DNA from: UBA6136 sp044378425
GTDB lineage: Bacteria; Pseudomonadota; Gammaproteobacteria; Methylococcales; Methylococcaceae
Length of the DNA: 8,891 nt
Reading direction: 5' to 3'
Assembly (NCBI GenBank): GCA_044378425.1
Contig: JBILXN010000095.1
Location: 1-8,891 of the forward strand
Shown: positions 5,249 to 8,891 of the stretch, in pieces
Layout: each line of letters begins with the position of its first letter
Position numbering within the stretch: position 1 is the first letter of the stretch
Notes under the pieces: generated by a model
What the model was told of the DNA's origin: nothing
What the model saw: the letters and a program-made list of their open reading frames with translations, nothing else
Database searches by the model: none
Program-made: the position numbers and the translations under genes

Positions 5249-6676
5249 ATGACCACCTACCGCATATTGATTGGCAAGGGAGAGGGCCCCTGCTTTCTCG
5301 AAGGCCGCTACGCCAATCGCCATGGGCTGATCGCCGGCGCGACCGGTACCGGCAAGACCGTTACCCTGCAGTGTCTGGCCGAGGGATTCTCCGACCTCGG
5401 AGTGCCGGTATTCCTGGCGGACATCAAGGGTGATCTGGCAGGACTTGCCGTTGCTGGCGCCGACCATCCAAAACTGGCCGACCGGGCCCGTGATCTGGGT
5501 CTGGTGGATTACCGTCCTCAGGCTTATCCCGTAGTATTCTGGGATGTCTTTGGCCAACAGGGCCATCCGCTGCGGGCGACACTGTCGGATATGGGTCCTT
5601 TGCTGCTGGCCCGTCTGCTGAACCTGACCGAAATACAATCCAGCGTTCTGACCTTGCTGTTTAAATACGCCGACGACAAGGGTCTGCTCCTGCTGGATCT
5701 CAAGGACCTGCGGGCGCTGATTGCCTACGCCGTCGACAATACCGCCGAACTCGGCAAAGACTACGGCACGGTCAGCAAGCAGACCCTGGGCATACTGCAG
5801 CGTGAGCTGCTGGCCCTGGAGCAGCAGGGTGCCGAGAGCTTCTTCGGCGAACCCGCGCTCGCGCTGGACGATATCCTGCAGACCACGCCGGAAGGCCAGG
5901 GTTATATCAATATCCTGGCCGCCGATCAGCTGTATCAACAGCCCGCCCTCTATGCCACCTGTCTGCTATGGCTGTTGGCGGAACTCTTCGAAAATCTGCC
6001 CGAAACCGGCGATGCTGAACGGCCCCGGCTGGTGTTCTTTTTCGATGAGGCTCACCTGTTGTTTGACGAGGCCCCCAAGGTGCTGATCGACAAGGTAGAG
6101 CAGGTGGTGCGGCTGATTCGATCCAAGGGTGTAGGCGTGTATTTCGTCACTCAGAATCCCCTGGACGTCCCCGAGACGGTTCTCGGTCAGTTGGGCAACC
6201 GGGTCCAGCATGCGCTTAGAGCCTTTACCCCCAAGGATCAGAAGGCGGTCAGGTGCGCCGCCGAAACCTTCCGCGCCCGGCCGGGGCTGGATGTCGCGAC
6301 AGCCCTCACTGAACTCGCGGTGGGCGAGGCGCTGATCTCGACCCTGATAGAGGGCGGCATTCCCAGCCCGGTGGAGCGGGCGCGGGTCTGTCCACCGCGT
6401 TCGCGCATCGGCGCCATTACGCCGGAGGAGCGGCAGAGCATTCTCAGCCGTTCGCCCTGCCGGGCGCGTTATGAGGTTGCCCTGGACCGGGAATCGGCCT
6501 ACGAACGGCTCCGGGGACGGGCGACAGCGACCGCAGGCGAAGGGGCTATGAGCGATGAACTGCAGGGGTTTCTGACCAAGGCCGCCAAAAGCGCCATCAA
6601 TGCCGCCAGTTCGGAACTGGGCCGCAAAATCGGCAGGCAACTGCTGCGCGGCATTTTGGGCTCCCTGAGTAAATGA
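5249..6676 (+). CDS. yjgR: HerA/YjgR-like (DUF853) P-loop ATPase
   Basis: A 475-residue ATPase of the DUF853 family, related to the HerA/FtsK helicase-translocase superfamily; E. coli YjgR (about 500 residues) is the closest protein I know. Its cellular job is not established. Order: family N-terminus leading to RYANRHGLIAGATGTGKT with Walker A GATGTGKT at residues 30-37; FLADIKGDLAG; the stretch SDMGPLLLARLLNLTEIQS; Walker B RLVFFFDEAHLLF with D266 and E267; LIRSKGVGVYFVTQNP with a sensor-like segment; LGNRVQHALRAFTPKDQKA; DRESAYE; and the C-terminal IGRQLLRGILGSL. ATG 5249 is chosen because the distance to Walker A matches YjgR and a promoter lies just upstream; ribosome site weak. An in-frame ATG at 5156 would give 506 residues. 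It is monocistronic here and convergent with rdgB (24 bases apart). Confidence 0.94.
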   Translation: MTTYRILIGKGEGPCFLEGRYANRHGLIAGATGTGKTVTLQCLAEGFSDLGVPVFLADIKGDLAGLAVAGADHPKLADRARDLGLVDYRPQAYPVVFWDVFGQQGHPLRATLSDMGPLLLARLLNLTEIQSSVLTLLFKYADDKGLLLLDLKDLRALIAYAVDNTAELGKDYGTVSKQTLGILQRELLALEQQGAESFFGEPALALDDILQTTPEGQGYINILAADQLYQQPALYATCLLWLLAELFENLPETGDAERPRLVFFFDEAHLLFDEAPKVLIDKVEQVVRLIRSKGVGVYFVTQNPLDVPETVLGQLGNRVQHALRAFTPKDQKAVRCAAETFRARPGLDVATALTELAVGEALISTLIEGGIPSPVERARVCPPRSRIGAITPEERQSILSRSPCRARYEVALDRESAYERLRGRATATAGEGAMSDELQGFLTKAAKSAINAASSELGRKIGRQLLRGILGSLSK

Positions 6677-6700
6677 GAAGGGGGCCGTAGGGTCGGAAGG

Positions 6701-7300
6701 CTACCCGCCTGCAGCCAGTATCTGCGCCACCAGACTTTGCAGCGCCTTGCCACGATGACTGAGTCGGTTCTTTTCCTCGGCCTGCAGCTCGGCTGAGGTA
6801 CAGTCATGATCCGCTGGCAGAAACAGCGGGTCATAACCAAAGCCCTGCTCGCCCCGCGCCTTGTCCAGAATCAACCCGTCCCACACACCCTGCGCAATCA
6901 GCGGGCTGGGGTCGTTGGCATGCCGCAGATACACCATGACACAGCGGAAGCGGGCGGTTCTGCGTGGCAGCGGAACACCCGCCAGTTCGGACAGCAGCAA
7001 GGCGTTGTTGTCCGTATCGGTGGCGCCGAGGCCGGCATAGCGGGCTGAATAGACCCCCGGTGCGCCGGCCAGGGCATCGACTTCCAGGCCCGAATCATCG
7101 GCGATCACCGGAACCCCGGCGATCGCAGCGGCGTGACGGGCCTTGATGAGGGCATTCTCGATGAAGGTCAGTCCGGTTTCCTCCGCCTCGCTGATGGAAA
7201 AATCGGACTGCGCCAGTACCGCGATGTCATGCGCCGCCAGCATCGCTTGAATCTCCCGCAGCTTGCCGGGATTATTGCTGGCCAACAGAATCCTGTTCAT
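6701..7300 (-). CDS. rdgB: dITP/XTP pyrophosphatase (RdgB/HAM1)
   Basis: A complete 199-residue Ham1-family enzyme (E. coli RdgB is 197). It hydrolyses dITP, XTP and ITP to the monophosphate and pyrophosphate, keeping deaminated purines out of DNA and RNA. Sites: SNNPGK at residues 8-13 (nucleotide binding), E49 in FIENALIKAR, DDSGLEVD at 68-75 with the catalytic and metal-binding aspartates, YSARYAG at 84-90, GFGYDP at 153-158, and SHRGKAL at 181-187. A TTG at 7321 would add 7 residues and overlap the rph stop; I chose the ATG at 7300, which gives the family start MNRILLASNNPGK. It follows rph by 17 bases on the same strand, and the pair is commonly adjacent in gammaproteobacteria, often before hemW; here the ATPase converges instead, so hemW is not next. 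Confidence 0.96.
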   Translation of the reverse strand: MNRILLASNNPGKLREIQAMLAAHDIAVLAQSDFSISEAEETGLTFIENALIKARHAAAIAGVPVIADDSGLEVDALAGAPGVYSARYAGLGATDTDNNALLLSELAGVPLPRRTARFRCVMVYLRHANDPSPLIAQGVWDGLILDKARGEQGFGYDPLFLPADHDCTSAELQAEEKNRLSHRGKALQSLVAQILAAGG

Positions 7301-7317
7301 GACTGAACCCGCCTGAC

Positions 7318-8043
7318 TCAACGCTGGCTGTTGGCCAGCGCCTCACTCTGATGGCGCATCAGGTCGGCGATACCCTTGCCGGCCAGATCCAGCATGGCAT
7401 CAAGTTCCGCCCGGCGGAAGGCATGACCCTCGGCTGTTCCCTGCACTTCGATAAAGGCACCGGCATCATTCATGACGACATTCATGTCGGTTTCGGCATC
7501 GCAATCCTCGCGATAATCGAGGTCAAGGACCGGCGAACCCTTATAGATACCTACCGAGACCGAGGCAATCTGGCCATGGATAGGATTGGACTTGAGGCGA
7601 CGCACTTTCATCAGATGCATGACAGCGAGATTGAGAGCGACAAAACCACCGGTAATGGACGCAGTGCGGGTACCGCCATCAGCCTGGATGACATCGCAGT
7701 CGATGGTGACCGTGCGCTCGCCCAAAGCCTGCAGATCAAGACCTGCGCGTAGGGAACGACCGATCAGACGCTGGATTTCCATGGTCCGTCCACCCTGTTT
7801 GCCTCGGGCCGCCTCGCGACCTGAGCGCTCATGGGTGGCGCGGGGCAGCATGCCGTATTCGGCGGTAATCCAGCCGGTGCCCTTGCCCTTCAGGAAGGAG
7901 GGCACCCGGTCTTCAATGCTGGCAGTGCAGATCACCCGGGTATCGCCGAACTCAACCAGCACCGAACCCTCGGCATGTTTGGTGAAGTGGGGGGTTATGA
8001 TGATATTCCGCAGTTGGTCGGGCAGGCGTCCGCTGGGTCTCAT
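7318..8043 (-). CDS. rph: Ribonuclease PH
   Basis: A complete 241-residue RNase PH (usual length about 238). It is a phosphate-dependent 3'-5' exoribonuclease that trims tRNA 3' ends and helps degrade rRNA, acting as a ring-shaped hexamer. Sites: RPSGR at residues 2-6; ATHERSGREAARGKQGGRTMEIQR with phosphate-binding R86; CDVIQADGGTRTASITG with T125 and R126, matching the phosphate-site numbering known for the B. subtilis enzyme; and the metal-binding region YREDCDAETDMN with D180 and D186. Nothing is truncated, in contrast to the E. coli K-12 frameshifted allele. The ATG at 8043 gives the canonical start. rdgB follows with a 17-base gap and is probably co-transcribed. Confidence 0.97.
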   Translation of the reverse strand: MRPSGRLPDQLRNIIITPHFTKHAEGSVLVEFGDTRVICTASIEDRVPSFLKGKGTGWITAEYGMLPRATHERSGREAARGKQGGRTMEIQRLIGRSLRAGLDLQALGERTVTIDCDVIQADGGTRTASITGGFVALNLAVMHLMKVRRLKSNPIHGQIASVSVGIYKGSPVLDLDYREDCDAETDMNVVMNDAGAFIEVQGTAEGHAFRRAELDAMLDLAGKGIADLMRHQSEALANSQR

Positions 8044-8128
8044 GGTGTTGCTCGCTACACGAAAAACCGTGCAGTATACCGGAATAATACCCCCCGACAG
8101 CCGCTACTTCTTTTGCAAAAGCCCCGCC
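8044..8128. other. Divergent intergenic region between rph and the acylase gene
   Basis: These 85 bases separate two divergent genes and are more AT-rich than the coding DNA around them. On the minus strand TATACT at 8073-8078 could be a -10 for rph, with a poor CTGTCG at -35 (16-base spacer), which would give a leader of about 23 bases. A near-palindrome centred on CCGG covers roughly 8075-8086. The palindrome at 8110-8121 is listed separately. Confidence 0.35.
8110..8121. promoter_or_regulatory. Perfect palindrome CTTTTGCAAAAG before the acylase start
   Basis: This 12-bp perfect palindrome ends 7 bases before the ATG at 8129, exactly where a ribosome site would be expected, and no Shine-Dalgarno match is present there. 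It may be an operator for a dimeric repressor or an RNA hairpin that limits translation. It could also be chance. Confidence 0.35.
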
Positions 8129-8891
8129 ATGACCCTGCGACATTGCCTCTACCTGACAGGATTTGCCCTGCTGCTGATTATCGCCCCCCTTGCCTATCAG
8201 GTGGACAGGGCGGCCATGTCGCTGCCGGTTATGGAAGGTGAATGGCCGCTGCCGACGCTGGCGGCACCGGTAACGGTTGCGTTTGATGCGCTTGCCATCC
8301 CCACCATTGAGGCGCATGACCGGCTGGACGCTGCCCGCGCACTGGGGTATCTGCATGCTGGGGAGCGGCTGTTCCAGATGGACATGCTGCGCCGCAAAAT
8401 GGCAGGACGGCTGGCCGAAATCATAGGTGCCCCGGCAGTCGATCTGGACCGACGGCAGCGCAGCTATCGGTTCGGTGATGCGGCCGCCGCGATACTGGCG
8501 GGCTTGCCTGACGATCAACGCGACGTCTTGCGGGCCTATGCCGAGGGCGTCAACGCGCAGATGACCCGGCTACCGGAATTCCCGCCGGAATTCCGCTTTC
8601 TGCATTATCGCCCCGAGCCCTGGCAGCCTGCAGACAGCCTGTTGACAGCGCTGGCCATGTTCCAGTTGCTCAGCGACCAAGAACACGATGAGCGCATGCT
8701 GTCGGTGATGGCCCGCTGCCTGCCGCCCGAACTGACCGCCTTTCTCACCCCCGATGATGATGTCTATGCCCATACCCTGACGGGTGGGCCAGACTCGCGC
8801 AAGCCAGCCACGCCGATTCCTGCCAAAGCCGTGGGCAAATTGCTGGACACCCGGCCCGACAGGCCGCTGGCCCAGGCCCTGGTGGCGCCGG
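8129..8891 (+). CDS. Penicillin acylase family (S45) Ntn hydrolase, N-terminal part (3' end outside window)
   Basis: The frame runs open to the window end, giving about 254 codons of a protein usually around 750-800 residues. Residues 7-23 (LYLTGFALLLIIAPLAY) form a signal peptide or membrane anchor, which suggests a periplasmic enzyme. The family's alpha-chain signature follows: VAFDALAIPTIEAHDRLDAARALGYLHAGERLFQMDMLRRKMAGRLAEIIG, resembling VxRDxxGIPHIxA...ALGYxHAQDRLWQMDxxRR. Odd points are FDALAIPTI where most members have RDxxGIPHI. Next are YAEGVNAQ and FLHYRPEPWQPADSL, also typical. The catalytic serine at the start of the beta chain lies beyond the window, so activity cannot be judged. 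Substrates in this family range from beta-lactams to acyl-homoserine lactones and other amides; which applies here is unknown. A later ATG at 8216 would remove the hydrophobic leader. Confidence 0.9.
   Translation, partial: MTLRHCLYLTGFALLLIIAPLAYQVDRAAMSLPVMEGEWPLPTLAAPVTVAFDALAIPTIEAHDRLDAARALGYLHAGERLFQMDMLRRKMAGRLAEIIGAPAVDLDRRQRSYRFGDAAAAILAGLPDDQRDVLRAYAEGVNAQMTRLPEFPPEFRFLHYRPEPWQPADSLLTALAMFQLLSDQEHDERMLSVMARCLPPELTAFLTPDDDVYAHTLTGGPDSRKPATPIPAKAVGKLLDTRPDRPLAQALVAP

Noticed and set aside
5195..6640. Two long minus-strand open frames opposite the ATPase (5195-5938 and 5966-6640)
   Set aside because: Shadow frames of a highly conserved P-loop ATPase; no domain or ribosome site.
6677..6700. 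Possible bidirectional terminator between the ATPase and rdgB
   Set aside because: Only a 4-bp GGGT/ACCC pairing nearby and no T-run; too weak to call.
7952..8518. Minus-strand open frame of 188 codons spanning the rph start and the acylase
   Set aside because: It would overlap rph and run antisense through the acylase signature, which is clearly coding on the plus strand.
8573..8593. Direct repeat CCGGAATTC, two copies 12 bases apart
   Set aside because: Lies in the acylase coding frame, encoding a PEF-P-PEF stretch; two short copies are not evidence of a repeat element.

Overview
The window looks like an ordinary chromosomal stretch from a GC-rich (near 60% by eye) gammaproteobacterium. 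The clues are an argD-argF pair, an rph-rdgB pair, a YjgR-type (DUF853) ATPase very close to the enterobacterial protein, an ALKBH2-like AlkB, and a DUF4389 membrane protein. Purple sulfur or related Chromatiales-like lineages would fit, but nothing here fixes the genus. There are 13 protein-coding genes, two of them cut by the window edges. I see no rRNA, tRNA, CRISPR array, transposase, integrase or phage gene.

Layout. (1) 1-1366, plus strand: the end of argD (acetylornithine aminotransferase), then argF (ornithine carbamoyltransferase) 14 bases later, an arginine-biosynthesis unit. (2) 1408-2980, minus strand: a DUF4389 membrane protein, a 68-residue heavy-metal-binding (CopZ-like) protein and malate dehydrogenase, in that transcription order. 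(3) 3094-3866, plus strand: an AlkB-family DNA/RNA dealkylase followed 2 bases later by a 61-residue protein with Cys/His zinc-type ligands. (4) 3879-4292, minus strand: a gamma-glutamylcyclotransferase-like (AIG2/GGCT) protein. (5) 4402-4863, plus strand: a receiver-only response regulator. (6) 4864-5248: a 385-base gene-free stretch rich in structure. It holds a TAGGTA/TACCTA inverted repeat, a GC hairpin, a run of degenerate GGATG/GGACA words, a perfect 12-bp palindrome with a 15-base loop that looks like a REP-type element, and a candidate promoter. (7) 5249-6676, plus strand: the HerA/YjgR-like ATPase. (8) 6701-8043, minus strand: rph (RNase PH) then rdgB (dITP/XTP pyrophosphatase), a nucleic-acid quality-control pair. 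(9) 8129 to the window end, plus strand: the N-terminal third or so of a penicillin-acylase-family (S45) Ntn hydrolase.

The genes are mostly independent housekeeping units. The thematic links are arginine synthesis (argD, argF), nucleotide and nucleic-acid repair or processing (alkB, rdgB, rph), and central metabolism (mdh). I found no convincing new multi-gene system. The parts most worth a second look are the repeat-rich intergenic stretch at 4864-5248, the small Cys/His protein coupled to alkB, and an AT-rich palindrome at the acylase start.
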